DNA from: Catellatospora sp. KI3
GTDB taxonomy: Bacteria > Actinomycetota > Actinomycetes > Mycobacteriales > Micromonosporaceae
Direction: 5' to 3'
DNA length: 64,000 nucleotides
NCBI RefSeq assembly: GCF_029948125.1
Contig: NZ_JASAMB010000005.1
Location: 186,001 to 250,000 of the forward strand
The number at the start of each line of letters is the position of its first letter. The first letter of the stretch is position 1. The notes under the pieces are model-generated. The model did not search any database. It worked only from the letters and a program-made list of their open reading frames with translations, and was not told the origin of the DNA. This document shows, one piece after another, positions 32,408 to 41,574 of this stretch. The position numbers and the translations under genes were made by a program.

Positions 32408-32869
32408 ATGAGCATGGACGTCAAGGTGCAGGGCGACCTGGAGATCGTGATGACGCGCTCCTTCGACGCGCCGCTGGAGCTGGTCTGGGCGGCGCACACC
32501 AGCGCCGAGCACCTCAGGCACTGGTGGGCGCGCGGGCACGAGTGCGACGTCGACCTCGACTTCCGGCCGGGCGGCAAGTGGCGCATCGTGGAGCACGGGC
32601 CGCAGGGCGAGCGCTGGGCGTTCCGCGGCGAGGTCCGCGAGATCGTGCCGATGGAGCTGATCGTGCAGACCTTCGAGTGGGAGGGGCTGCCGGGGCACAT
32701 CTCGGTGGAGCGGCTGGAGTTCGCGTACCGGGACGGCAGGACCGTGCTGACCGGCACCTCCACCTTCGCCAACCGGGAGGACCGCGACGGCATGGTGGCC
32801 TCCGGCATGGAGCACGGCGCCCGCGACTCCTACCGCGCGCTGGAGAACCACCTCAAGACCATGGCGTGA
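32408..32869 (+). CDS. SRPBCC (AHSA1-like) protein
   Basis: A 153-residue START/Bet v1-like protein binding a hydrophobic ligand in a deep pocket. The family's ITRSFDAPLELVWAAHTSAEHLRHWW start and the RPGGKWRIVE segment are present. The ATG at 32408 directly follows the ArsR stop. The pair is a common actinobacterial unit, perhaps responding to a hydrophobic stress compound; the ligand is unknown. Confidence 0.9.
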   Translation: MSMDVKVQGDLEIVMTRSFDAPLELVWAAHTSAEHLRHWWARGHECDVDLDFRPGGKWRIVEHGPQGERWAFRGEVREIVPMELIVQTFEWEGLPGHISVERLEFAYRDGRTVLTGTSTFANREDRDGMVASGMEHGARDSYRALENHLKTMA

Positions 32870-32874
32870 GCCGG

Positions 32875-32906
32875 CCGGGCCCCGCCGCGCCCGCGGCGGG
32901 GCCCGG
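32875..32906. terminator. Bidirectional hairpin terminator
   Basis: A perfect 14-bp stem (CCGGGCCCCGCCGC, 32875-32888, with 32893-32906) around GCCC, between the convergent SRPBCC and TauE/SafE genes. Confidence 0.85.
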
Positions 32907-33671
32907 TCACGCCAGCAGTTTCACCAGGGCGGCCAGGCCGATCACGACGATGGCCGCGCGCAGGGCGACGGGCGGCAGGCGGCGGCCCCAGCGGCCGCCG
33001 ACCAGGCCGCCGACGACCGAGCCGAGGGCCAGCAGCAGTGCGGGCGCCCAGGCGACCATGCCCAGGGCGATGAACAGCACCGCCGCGACGCCGTTGACCA
33101 GGGCGGCGAGCAGGTTCTTGATCCCGTTGACCCACTGCAGGTCGGTCGAGAGCAGCACGCCGAGCAGCCCGAGCAGCAGCACGCCCTGTGCGGCGCCGAA
33201 GTAGCCGCCGTAGACGCCCGCGCCGAAGACGCCGGCCAGCAGCAGCGGCCCGGCCTGGGGCCGGTCCTCGTGCTGGTGGGTGGCCAGCCGGCGGGCCAGC
33301 CACGGCTGCGCCACGACCAGCACCAGGGCCAGCGCGATCAGCACCGGGACGATGGCCCGGAACGCACCGGGCGGCAGTTCGAGCAGCAGGATGCCGCCGG
33401 TGAGCGCGCCGAGGACGCTGGCGGTGCCCAGGCGCAGCAGCAGCGCGCGGTGCCCGGCGAGGCCGTGGCGGTAGGCGTACGCGCCGGACAGGGAGCCGGG
33501 GACCAGCCCGACCGTGTTGGAGACGTTGGCGACCACGGGCGGGTAGCCCAGCGCGAGCAGCACCGGGAAGGTGACCAGCGTGCCGGAGCCGACCACCGCG
33601 TTGATCGCCCCGGCCGCGAAGCCCGCGACCAGGACGGTGAGTGCCTCGGCCAGGTTGAGGGTCACGCCCAT
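32907..33671 (-). CDS. TauE/SafE family membrane transporter
   Basis: A 254-residue integral membrane protein with about eight membrane segments, organised as two repeats. The conserved motif GFAAGAINAVVGSGTLVTFPVLLALG (here GFAAGAINAVVGSGTLVTF in the first repeat) and FGAGVYGGYFGAAQGVLLL in the second are those of the sulfite/organosulfonate exporter family (DUF81). The substrate is probably an inorganic or organic anion. The ATG at 33671 is the start; the upstream extension to 33728 is Gly-rich and unlike the family. Confidence 0.88.
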   Translation of the reverse strand: MGVTLNLAEALTVLVAGFAAGAINAVVGSGTLVTFPVLLALGYPPVVANVSNTVGLVPGSLSGAYAYRHGLAGHRALLLRLGTASVLGALTGGILLLELPPGAFRAIVPVLIALALVLVVAQPWLARRLATHQHEDRPQAGPLLLAGVFGAGVYGGYFGAAQGVLLLGLLGVLLSTDLQWVNGIKNLLAALVNGVAAVLFIALGMVAWAPALLLALGSVVGGLVGGRWGRRLPPVALRAAIVVIGLAALVKLLA

Positions 33672-33768
33672 GCGCTGCTTCCCGCCTCTCCGCCCGCCGC
33701 CGCCCGGCGATCCGACCTGGCGCAGCATAGATCGGGCGGGAGCCGGGACCGGGGTGGTGCGAAGAAGA

Positions 33769-34311
33769 TCACTGACGGGCCGCGGCCTTGCGGGCGCGGT
33801 ACGCGCTGACGGCGGCGCGGTTGCCGCAGCCCGCGTCGCAGAAGCGCTTCGACCGGTTCTTGGACAGGTCGACGACCACGTTGCCGCAGCCGGGGAACTC
33901 GCAGGCGCGCAACCGTCCCAGCTCGCCGCCGCGCACGACGTCGATGAAGGCCATCGCCGCCTCCACCGCCATCCGGGCGGCCAGCGGCGCGTTGGCGGGG
34001 GTCGCGTGCAGGTGGTACGGCCAGTCGCCGTGCCGGACCAGCTGGGGCAGCGCCTCGTACTCGCGCAGCAGGCCGTTGACGATCGCCACGACCTCGTCCT
34101 CGCCGCTGTCCCAGAGGCGGCGCAGCCGGGGCCGCAGCTGCCGCACCGCGCGCAGCTCGGCCTCGGTGCGCGTGCGGGAACCGGTGAAGCGGTGGGCGTC
34201 GAGGAACGCGTCCAGTGCGGCCAGGTCGGGTAGCCCCTCCTCGTCCCCGGCGGTGTTCACCAGGGCCGCCGCCGCGATCAGCGCCGCTTCGGTGTCATGG
34301 GCAAAAAGCAA
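33769..34311 (-). CDS. CGNR zinc-finger transcriptional regulator
   Basis: A 180-residue protein with a helical N-terminal ABATE-like sensor region and a C-terminal CGNR finger (CEFPGCGNVVVD, then RFCDAGCGNRAAV, about residues 140-172), which binds DNA. The start is uncertain: a TTG at 34311 has AGGAG five bases upstream, and a TTG at 34326 is also open. It is divergent from the EamA transporter gene with 86 bases between, a typical regulator-transporter arrangement. Confidence 0.85.
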   Translation of the reverse strand: MLFAHDTEAALIAAAALVNTAGDEEGLPDLAALDAFLDAHRFTGSRTRTEAELRAVRQLRPRLRRLWDSGEDEVVAIVNGLLREYEALPQLVRHGDWPYHLHATPANAPLAARMAVEAAMAFIDVVRGGELGRLRACEFPGCGNVVVDLSKNRSKRFCDAGCGNRAAVSAYRARKAAARQ

Positions 34312-34397
34312 CTTGACTCCTATCAAGTGCCGGGCGTACTGTCATCAGCATAGCCGTCTTTTGGTAATTACGTGCGGCTGGATCGAGGTACTTCACC

Positions 34398-35357
34398 ATG
34401 CTTACCCGACGTTCGACCGGGCTCGGCCTCGGCCTGGCCGTTGTCTCAGCGGCCACCTTCGCCACCTCGGGCGCCTTCGCCCGCTCGCTGCTGGACGCGG
34501 GCTGGTCCGCGACCGCCGCCGTGGCCGCCCGCATCGGGATCGCGGCCCTCGTGCTCGTGCCGCCGACGATCATCGCGCTGCGGGGGCGCTGGCACGTGCT
34601 GCGCCGCAGCGCCGGCCCCGTCGTGCTGTACGGGCTGCTCGCCGTCGGCGGTGCCCAGGTCGGCTTCTTCAACGCGGTGCGCTACCTGCCCGTCGGGGTC
34701 GCGCTGCTGCTGGAGTACCTCGGCATCATCCTGGTCGTGTTCTGGATGTGGGCCGCGCACGGCCAGCGTCCGGGGCGGCTGACCCTCGCCGGGGCGGTGG
34801 CCGCCGTCGTCGGCCTGGTCCTGGTCCTGGACCTGACCGGCGGCGAGTTCGAGCTGGTGGGCGTGGCGTGGGGCCTGTTCGCCGCGATCGGCCTGGCGGC
34901 GTACTTCGTGCTGTCCGCCCGGGTGGACAGCGAGCTGCCCTCGACCGCCATGGCCAGCGGCGGGATGGCGGCGGGGGCCGTGCTGCTGGTGGCGCTCGGC
35001 GCGACGGGCCTGCTGCCGATGCACGCCGTCTTCGGCGACGTCGACTTCGCGGGCCACCGCGTGAGCTGGCTGGTGCCGCTGCTGGGCCTGGCGCTGGTGG
35101 CGGCGGTGGTGTCGTACCTGTGCGGCATCGGCGCGGCCCGGATCCTGGGCGCCCGCATGTCCTCGTTCGTCGGGCTGACCGAGGTGCTGTTCGCGGTGCT
35201 GGTCGCCTGGCTGCTGCTGGACGAGCTGCCGACCTGGCTGCAGCTGCTCGGCGGGGTGCTGATCCTGGCCGGGGTCGTGCTGGTCCGGCTGGATGAGGCG
35301 CCCGCCGTGCCGGAGCCGGCCCCGGTCGCCGAGCCCGAGCTGGTCGGGCGCGCCTGA
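34398..35357 (+). CDS. EamA/DMT-family transporter
   Basis: A 319-residue inner-membrane protein with ten membrane helices in two EamA repeats (about 10-135 and 155-290). The second repeat ends in FVGLTEVLFAVLVAWLLLDE, the classic EamA pattern. It exports or imports small metabolites or drugs. The C-terminal tail is Pro/Glu-rich. It is divergent from the CGNR regulator gene, which is its likely controller. Confidence 0.9.
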   Translation: MLTRRSTGLGLGLAVVSAATFATSGAFARSLLDAGWSATAAVAARIGIAALVLVPPTIIALRGRWHVLRRSAGPVVLYGLLAVGGAQVGFFNAVRYLPVGVALLLEYLGIILVVFWMWAAHGQRPGRLTLAGAVAAVVGLVLVLDLTGGEFELVGVAWGLFAAIGLAAYFVLSARVDSELPSTAMASGGMAAGAVLLVALGATGLLPMHAVFGDVDFAGHRVSWLVPLLGLALVAAVVSYLCGIGAARILGARMSSFVGLTEVLFAVLVAWLLLDELPTWLQLLGGVLILAGVVLVRLDEAPAVPEPAPVAEPELVGRA

Positions 35358-35467
35358 CCTCGCGCGTAGGTAGGCACACTTCATGCCACTTCTCCGCATT
35401 TCCGGAGAACACGTAGTGTGATTGGAGCTCATACAATCAGCGACATTCCCGGCTGGAGGAGGCGGCG

Positions 35468-36316
35468 ATGTCGCAGCGGTGGATCCGAGTCAACGGCGGC
35501 ATCCTGTGCGCCCAGACGTTCGGCGCGCCGACCGATCCGGCCCTGCTGCTCATCGCGGCGACGGCCGCGCCGATGGCGGTATGGGAGGACGACTTCTGCC
35601 GCCAGCTGGCCTCCTCCGGATACCACGTGATCCGGTTCGACCACCGCGACACCGGTCGCTCGGGCGTCCGGCGCGGCTCCGCCACCATCGCCGACCTGGT
35701 CGGCGACGCGGTCGGCCTGCTCGACGCGCTGGGCCTGGCGCGGGCGCACATCGTCGGCGCGTCGACCGGGGGCATGGTCGCGCAGCTGCTGGCGCTCGAC
35801 CACCCCGACCGGGTGTCGTCGCTGGCCCTCATCGCCTCCAGCCCCGGCGCGCCCGGCTCCGAGGACGGCGATCTGCCGCCCCCGTCGCAGCGGCTGAGCG
35901 CGGAGATGGCGGCGCTGGGCCCGCCCGACTGGGAGGATCCGGACGCCGCCGTGTCGCGCCTGGTCGAGCTGGCCGCGATCCGGGCCGGGGTGGGGCGCCC
36001 GTTCGACCGGGCGGCGGCGCGGCAGGCGGCCGAGCGCATCGTCGCGTACAGCGCCGACCTGCCCGCGGCGATGCGGCGGTATGCCGAGCTCGATTACGGG
36101 ACGCCGTGGCGGACCAGGCTGGGCGAGGTCACGGTGCCGGTGCTGGTGGTGCACGGCGGCGCGGATCCGGTGCTGCCCGTCGCGCACGCGTGGGCGCTGG
36201 CCCGGGCGCTTCCGCAGGTCGAGGTGCTGGTCATGCCCCAGGCCGGACACGATCTGGACCGGGTCGACTGGCCGGTGGTCATCCCAGCGCTGCTGCGCCA
36301 TACCGCGGGCCGGTGA
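35468..36316 (+). CDS. Alpha/beta hydrolase
   Basis: A 282-residue alpha/beta hydrolase. The nucleophile is Ser in GASTGGM (GxSxG, about residue 99), the acid is Asp in GGADPVLPV (about 235), and the catalytic His is in PQAGHDLD (about 260). The HRDTGRS segment supports the RsbQ/DhaA-like group. The ATG has GGAGG upstream. A hairpin-like inverted repeat (TTCTCCG/CGGAGAA) in the AT-richer leader at about 35391-35411 may be an operator. The substrate is unknown; esterase, lactonase or haloperoxidase are possible. Confidence 0.85.
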   Translation: MSQRWIRVNGGILCAQTFGAPTDPALLLIAATAAPMAVWEDDFCRQLASSGYHVIRFDHRDTGRSGVRRGSATIADLVGDAVGLLDALGLARAHIVGASTGGMVAQLLALDHPDRVSSLALIASSPGAPGSEDGDLPPPSQRLSAEMAALGPPDWEDPDAAVSRLVELAAIRAGVGRPFDRAAARQAAERIVAYSADLPAAMRRYAELDYGTPWRTRLGEVTVPVLVVHGGADPVLPVAHAWALARALPQVEVLVMPQAGHDLDRVDWPVVIPALLRHTAGR

Positions 36317-36440
36317 CGCAGGCACCCGCCGACCGGTCGGACGCGGCCATCACCGCACGTCGGAAGTTGTACGGCCGACAGTCCACATGAGATGGTCCCC
36401 GGCGACGACGAAGATCGCCCCGGACCCGTCAGGAGTGGCT

Positions 36441-37748
36441 GTGCGACCCCGCCCGTGCGACTGCACCCCGATGTGCGTCCGCCGTGCCTCCGGCTGGGCC
36501 GGCATCAGGGCCGCGCGGGTCCCTGAGCCGAGCTTCGCCGAGGCCTCGGTGTACCGCGCGGCTGATCCTGACGGAGACGACCTGGCCAAGCGCCTGACCC
36601 GGTACGCCGTGCTGACCCACGACCCGGACGTGCGCGGGGCGGCGCCCGACTACCGGCGGCACAGCGAGCCCTACTACGCGGCGGTGCTGGCCGAGCTGGG
36701 CGCCATCGCGGCCGCCGACCCCGCCACCGGGGCCGCGCTGCGGCGGCTGGCGGACGAGCCCGGCGCCGCCGCCGAGCGCCGGCTGGAGGCGATGCTGACG
36801 CTGCTGCTGGGTGAGCGCCCCGAGCTGTTCGCCGTCGCGGCGGCCGCGCTGCGCGACGCCGACGCCAACGTGTACGTCAACTACCTGCGCGGCCCCGGTC
36901 ACCGGCTGGCCGCCGAGCCGGTCGGCGCCGACCGGCTGTGGGCGCGGGCCAGCGACGGTCCGCCCCCGCCCCCGCCCCCGGCCCCAGGCGACGCCGACGT
37001 GCTGGTCGTCATCCCCATCTCGGACCTCAGCGGTACCCGGCGGCTGCGCGACCTGCTCGCCTGTCTGATCGCCCTGCGGGACCAGGCGCCGGCCGCCGCC
37101 CGCCACCGGGTGACCGTGGTCGAGTTCGACACCGAGGCCCGCTGGCGGGAGCTGCTCGAGCCGCTGGTGGACCACTACTTCCACGTCGCCGGTCTGGGCG
37201 CGCCGGGCAGGTCGCGGGCGCTCAACGCCGGGGTCCGGCTGACGCCGGGCGACTTCCGGGCCCTCTGCCTGCTGGACGGGGACGTCCTGGCGGACCGGTG
37301 GTTCCTGGCCCGGAACCTGGCCCGGTTCGACGACCCGCTGCTGGACGCGCACCTGCCCCACGCCGAGTGCCTGTGGCTCGACGTGCCGTCCAGCGACCGG
37401 CTCATCCGGCAGCGCTGCCTGGCCGGGGCGGCCGTGCCGCCGCTGGAGCAGGCCAGGGGCGTGCTGCTGCGCGAGGCGCCGGGCGGGTGCCTGTGGATGC
37501 GGCCGGGGCTGTTCGACCGGATCGGGGGGTTCGACGAGACCGGCGTTCCGGCGGGCGGCGCGGACGAGGACCTGGTCACCCGGGCCGCGGCGGCGGGCAC
37601 CGTGGCGCGGTATGACGACGTGCTGCTCCGCCTGGCCCAGCCGGGGCCGTCGGGGCGCCGCGGTGTCCGCGACCGCGCCGCGTGCGGTGTCCTGGGCGGT
37701 GCCGACGGCCGCGGCGAGCTGATCGCACCAGCCTCACTACGACCGTAG
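36441..37748 (+). CDS. GT-A fold glycosyltransferase (family 2/galactosyltransferase-like)
   Basis: A 435-residue protein. An N-terminal helical part (about 1-170, without a signal peptide) is followed by a Pro-rich patch (eight Pro residues, near 175) and a GT-A domain: VLVVIPISDLSGTRR, ALNAGVRL, LLDGDVL (DxD-equivalent) and GGFDETGVPAGGADEDLVTR, the acceptor-site pattern of galactosyltransferase-like enzymes. The GTG at 36441 is preferred because AGGAG lies five bases upstream; an ATG at 36387 is in frame. The 5' end of the gene overlaps no other gene. Donor and acceptor sugars are unknown. Confidence 0.75.
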   Translation: MRPRPCDCTPMCVRRASGWAGIRAARVPEPSFAEASVYRAADPDGDDLAKRLTRYAVLTHDPDVRGAAPDYRRHSEPYYAAVLAELGAIAAADPATGAALRRLADEPGAAAERRLEAMLTLLLGERPELFAVAAAALRDADANVYVNYLRGPGHRLAAEPVGADRLWARASDGPPPPPPPAPGDADVLVVIPISDLSGTRRLRDLLACLIALRDQAPAAARHRVTVVEFDTEARWRELLEPLVDHYFHVAGLGAPGRSRALNAGVRLTPGDFRALCLLDGDVLADRWFLARNLARFDDPLLDAHLPHAECLWLDVPSSDRLIRQRCLAGAAVPPLEQARGVLLREAPGGCLWMRPGLFDRIGGFDETGVPAGGADEDLVTRAAAAGTVARYDDVLLRLAQPGPSGRRGVRDRAACGVLGGADGRGELIAPASLRP

Positions 37749-37800
37749 TTAAATTAATTTAGGTGAATGTTACGTTGACGGCGCCATAGGCTCACCTCAA

Positions 37801-37821
37801 TATTAGGAAAGTTTCCTAATA
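37801..37821. promoter_or_regulatory. Perfect 21-bp palindrome (chitinase operator)
   Basis: TATTAGGAAAGTTTCCTAATA is perfectly palindromic around a central G (quoted core ATTAGGAAAGTTTCCTAAT). It ends 2 bases before the AGGAGG of the chitinase gene, in an AT-rich leader otherwise unlike the window. It likely binds a repressor or activator of chitin use. Confidence 0.8.
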
Positions 37822-37833
37822 ACAGGAGGGCAC

Positions 37834-40107
37834 GTGCGCAGCAGGATCCGCTCCCTTGCCGCAAGCCTCACCGTCTGCCTGGCCGCGGCCATGGGGCTGC
37901 CCGGCGCCGCGGCCGCCGCCCCGAACGGGCTCACGGCGACCTTCACCAGCACGAACAACGGTTCGTGGTTCATGGACAAGTTCGTCGTCGCCAACCCCAC
38001 CCTGGCCTCGATCACCGGCTGGACGCTGGAGTTCGACCTGCCCGCCGGGGTGACGATGAGCAACTTCTACAACGGTGTCGCGAGCCAGTCCGGCTCGCAC
38101 GTGACCGTGGTCAACGCGCACTACAACGGCACCGTCGCCGCCGGGGCGAGCACCGAGCCGTACAGCCCGTGGTTCATCGCCTACGGCTCCGGCGCGACCC
38201 CGCTCAACTGCCGGATCAACGGCAACAAGTGCGACGGCACGCCGGACCGGGCGCCCGGCGCCCCGACCGGCGTGGCGGTGACCGGCCGCACCACCCGTAC
38301 CGTGTCGCTGTCCTGGACCGCCGCGGCCGCGACCGACTTCCCGATCGCGGGCTACGACGTGCTCAGCGGCACCACCGTCGTGGCGAGCAGCACCTCCGCC
38401 TCCGTGACGGTCACCGGGCTCACCCCGAACACCGCCTACGCCTTCACCGTGCGGGCCAGGGACACCCGGGGCAACCTGTCCGCGCTCAGCGGCGCGGCCA
38501 CCGCCACCACGCTCAACCCGGCCGACGACACCACGCCGCCGACCGTGCCGGGCGGCCTGCGCGCCACCGCCAAGTCGTCCACCTCGGTCACCCTGGCCTG
38601 GAACGCCGCCACCGACGCCAACGGCATCGCGGGGTACGACGTGTACACCGGCACCACCCTGCGCGCCAGCAGCACCGGGCTGAGCGCGGTCGTCAGCGGG
38701 CTGGCGCCGATGACGTCGTACACGTTCACGGTCAAGGCCCGCGACGCCTACGACAACGCCTCGGCGGCCAGCGGCGCCGTCACCGCGACCACCGACGACG
38801 TCATCGGCGCGGGCTACGCCAAGGTCGGCTACTTCGTCCAGTGGGGCATCTACGGGCGGCAGTACTTCGTCCGCAACCTCGACACCAGCGGCTCGGCCGC
38901 CAAGCTCACCCACCTCAACTACGCCTTCGCCAACATCGACCCGGTCAACCTGACCTGCCTGCAGGGCGTCACCCGGGGCACCACCGCCAACCCGCAGGAC
39001 CCCGACCAGGGCACCGGCGCCGGTGACGCCGACGCCGACTACGGCCGCCCGATGTCGGCGTCGCAGTCGGTCGACGGGGTCGCCGACACCGGCTGGGAGC
39101 CGCTGCGCGGCAACTTCAACCAGCTGCGCAAGCTCAAGGTGAAGTACCCGAACCTGAAGATCCTGATCTCGCTCGGCGGCTGGACGTACTCGAAGTACTT
39201 CTCCGACGTGGCCGCCACCGCCGCCTCGCGGCAGAAGTTCGTCACCTCCTGCCTGGACATCTACATCAAGGGCAACCTGCCGACCTACAACGGCGCGGGC
39301 GGGCCGGGCAGCGCGGCGGGCATCTTCGACGGCATCGACCTGGACTGGGAGTGGCCCGGCGCCGAGGGGCACCCGGGCAACCATGTCAGCGCCGCCGACA
39401 AGGCCAACAACACGCTGCTGCTGGCCGAGTTCCGCCGCCAGCTCGACGCGCTGGGCGCGCCCGCGGGCAAGCGCTACCTGCTGACCGCGTTCACCCCGGC
39501 CGACCCCGCCAAGGTCGCCGCCGGCTGGGACATCGGCCCGACCGGCGTCTTCAACTCCCTCGACTTCGCCAACGTGCAGGGCTACGACTTCCACGGGGCC
39601 GGCTCGGACAACTCGTGGGAGCCCGACCGCGCCGGCCACCAGGCCAACCTGTACCGCGACGCGCAGGACCCGTACCCGTTCGAGTTCAGCGTGGAGAAGG
39701 CGGTCAAGACGTACACCGACGCCGGGGTCAACCCGCGCCGGCTGACCATCGGCCTGGCCTTCTACGGCCGGGGCTGGCAGGGCGTGACCGCGGGCGGGGT
39801 CAGCGGCGAGTGGCAGAGCGCCACCGGCGCGGCCCCCGGCCAGTTCGCCGAGGAGGCGGGCACCCGCGGCTACGCCAACCTGATCGCGAGCGTGCCCGGC
39901 TGCACGGTCTACCACGACACGCAGTCGGTGTCGACGTACTGCTACACCGGCGCGGGCGGGCAGTGGTGGTCATTCGACGACACCTGGTCGATCGGCCAGA
40001 AGACCGCCTGGCTCAAGCAGAAGGGCCTGCTCGGCGGCATGATCTGGGAGATGTCGGGCGACACCGCCGCCGGCACTTTGATGACCGCCCTCCACTCCGG
40101 CCTGTGA
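37834..40107 (+). CDS. Secreted chitinase: CBM2 - FnIII - FnIII - GH18
   Basis: A 757-residue exported chitinase. After the signal peptide (residues 1-29) comes a CBM2 cellulose/chitin-binding module (about 31-132; two Cys near NCRINGNKC), two fibronectin III domains (about 142-232 and 240-330), and a GH18 barrel (about 335-757). The catalytic DxDxE is DGIDLDWEWPG, with E as acid and substrate-assisted cleavage by the N-acetyl group. SLGGWTYS and the FDDTWSIGQK aromatic loop are also typical. The GTG start has AGGAGG upstream. Regulation is probably through the palindrome at 37801-37821. Confidence 0.96.
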   Translation: MRSRIRSLAASLTVCLAAAMGLPGAAAAAPNGLTATFTSTNNGSWFMDKFVVANPTLASITGWTLEFDLPAGVTMSNFYNGVASQSGSHVTVVNAHYNGTVAAGASTEPYSPWFIAYGSGATPLNCRINGNKCDGTPDRAPGAPTGVAVTGRTTRTVSLSWTAAAATDFPIAGYDVLSGTTVVASSTSASVTVTGLTPNTAYAFTVRARDTRGNLSALSGAATATTLNPADDTTPPTVPGGLRATAKSSTSVTLAWNAATDANGIAGYDVYTGTTLRASSTGLSAVVSGLAPMTSYTFTVKARDAYDNASAASGAVTATTDDVIGAGYAKVGYFVQWGIYGRQYFVRNLDTSGSAAKLTHLNYAFANIDPVNLTCLQGVTRGTTANPQDPDQGTGAGDADADYGRPMSASQSVDGVADTGWEPLRGNFNQLRKLKVKYPNLKILISLGGWTYSKYFSDVAATAASRQKFVTSCLDIYIKGNLPTYNGAGGPGSAAGIFDGIDLDWEWPGAEGHPGNHVSAADKANNTLLLAEFRRQLDALGAPAGKRYLLTAFTPADPAKVAAGWDIGPTGVFNSLDFANVQGYDFHGAGSDNSWEPDRAGHQANLYRDAQDPYPFEFSVEKAVKTYTDAGVNPRRLTIGLAFYGRGWQGVTAGGVSGEWQSATGAAPGQFAEEAGTRGYANLIASVPGCTVYHDTQSVSTYCYTGAGGQWWSFDDTWSIGQKTAWLKQKGLLGGMIWEMSGDTAAGTLMTALHSGL

Positions 40108-40191
40108 TGACCGCGGCGCCCCGGCCCGCCCCCTGCCCGGGGCGTCCGCCGGGGCGCCGCCCCGCGCCGCCCCGCGCCGCGCCGCGCCGCG

Positions 40192-40270
40192 CAAGATCGT
40201 TCAAGTTGCCTGGCAATCGGGCGTATCTTGCGAGGTCATACCCCCTATTGCCGGGCAACTTAGATGATCA
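40192..40270. repeat. 80-bp inverted-repeat element, family 2, copy 2
   Basis: Arms GATCGTTCAAGTTGCCTGGCAAT and the near-complement ATTGCCGGGCAACTTAGATGATC give about 25 bp of imperfect pairing around a short centre (only shorter parts quoted elsewhere). It lies between the chitinase and ScyD-like genes, preceded by a GCCGC-type microsatellite. Confidence 0.88.
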
Positions 40271-40351
40271 GCGGCGGCGCGGGGGCGTGACAATCACATC
40301 AAAGCGGTCTTTTCTGGTACGCGACGATCATCTCGCTTACCGGAGGTCCGC

Positions 40352-41500
40352 GTGTCCACAACCGCCAGGAGACTGGCCGCCGCGGCGGCCGTGCTGCTCG
40401 CCGCGCTCGCCCAGGGCCCACCCGCAGCGGCCGCGGCCGCGCCCGCGGTGACCGTGCTCTACACCGGTCTGAGCAACCCGCGCGGCCTCGCCTTCGACCC
40501 CGACGGCGACCTGTACGTCGCCGAGGCCGGCCGCGGCGCCGACGGCAGCCCCGACCCGGTCTGCCTGCCCCGCCCGCAGGGCCAGGGCTGCTTCGGCGCC
40601 ACCGGCGCGGTCGGCCGCCTGAGCGTCGACGGCTACGAGCGGCTGCTGACCGGCCTGCCCTCACTGGCCGGACCGGACGGCACCGAGGCCATCGGCCCCA
40701 CCGACGTCGCGTTCAACCGGCACGGCCACAGCCTGCTCACCATCGGCCTGAGCGAGGACCCGAAGGTACGCGCCGAGCTGCCCGCCCCCGGGCAGCTGAT
40801 GGGCGGCCTGTACACCATGCGCCGCGACCCGGAGAGCTGGCAGGAGCTGCGCCTCTACCCGCAGCTGGTCACCGACCTGGGCGGGCACGAGGCGGGCACC
40901 AACCCAGACGGCGGCGAGCTGGACAGCAACCCGCAGTCGGTCGCGTACGACGCCGACGGCGCCGTCGTCTCCGACGCCGGTGCCAACTCGCTGCTCAGCG
41001 TGAACCCGGCCGGTGCCGTGTCGACCCTGGCGGTGTTTCCCAACCGGGAGGCGGTCGCCCCGCCGAGCTTCGGCCTGCCGCCGGGCACCACCGTGGCCAT
41101 GCAGTCGGTGCCGATGGGCGTGGCCGTACGCGACGGCGCCTACTACGTGGCCGAGCTGACCGGCGGTCCCTTCCCGATCGGCGGTGCCCGCGTCTGGCGG
41201 GTCGTGCCCGACCAGCCCCCGACCGTCTACGCGCAGGGCCTGACCACCGCGATCGACCTCGCCTTCGGCCCCGACGGCTCCCTGTACGTCCTGGAGTTCA
41301 CCCACACCTCGATGTACGGCCCCGAGCGGGGCGTCGGCGCCCTGATGCGCATCCGGCGCGAGGGTGCGACGCCCGAGCTGGTGCTCGGCGACATCAACTT
41401 CCCCGGCGGGCTGACGATCCGCAACGGCAACGCCTACCTGACCGACTGCTCCACCTGCGCCACCGCCGGCCGCGTCCTGCGCGTCCCGCTCCCTCGCTAG
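40352..41500 (+). CDS. ScyD/ScyE-family secreted protein (NHL-like)
   Basis: A 382-residue exported protein with a Sec signal peptide (residues 1-33) and a six-bladed beta-propeller pattern: LSNPRGLAFDPDGDLYVAEAG, VAFNRHGHSLLTIG, AIDLAFGPDGSLYVLEF, NGNAYLTDCSTC. The family name comes from scytonemin-cluster genes of cyanobacteria, but related proteins are widespread and not enzymes with assigned roles. The GTG has GGAGG upstream. The C-terminal Cys-x2-Cys may form a disulfide. Confidence 0.82.
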   Translation: MSTTARRLAAAAAVLLAALAQGPPAAAAAAPAVTVLYTGLSNPRGLAFDPDGDLYVAEAGRGADGSPDPVCLPRPQGQGCFGATGAVGRLSVDGYERLLTGLPSLAGPDGTEAIGPTDVAFNRHGHSLLTIGLSEDPKVRAELPAPGQLMGGLYTMRRDPESWQELRLYPQLVTDLGGHEAGTNPDGGELDSNPQSVAYDADGAVVSDAGANSLLSVNPAGAVSTLAVFPNREAVAPPSFGLPPGTTVAMQSVPMGVAVRDGAYYVAELTGGPFPIGGARVWRVVPDQPPTVYAQGLTTAIDLAFGPDGSLYVLEFTHTSMYGPERGVGALMRIRREGATPELVLGDINFPGGLTIRNGNAYLTDCSTCATAGRVLRVPLPR

Positions 41501-41511
41501 CGCCCGGATGC

Positions 41512-41560
41512 AAGGAAGGGCCCCTTCTTATCGCTTTACGCGGTGGAAGGGGCCCTTCTT
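41512..41560. terminator. 49-bp palindromic repeat, family 3, copy B (inverted)
   Basis: Same element as 10304-10352 in opposite orientation: AAGGGCCCCTTC (41516-41527) and GAAGGGGCCCTT (41546-41557). It lies between the convergent ScyD-like and FAD monooxygenase genes. Confidence 0.85.
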
Positions 41561-41574
41561 GACAGCCGTCCTGT

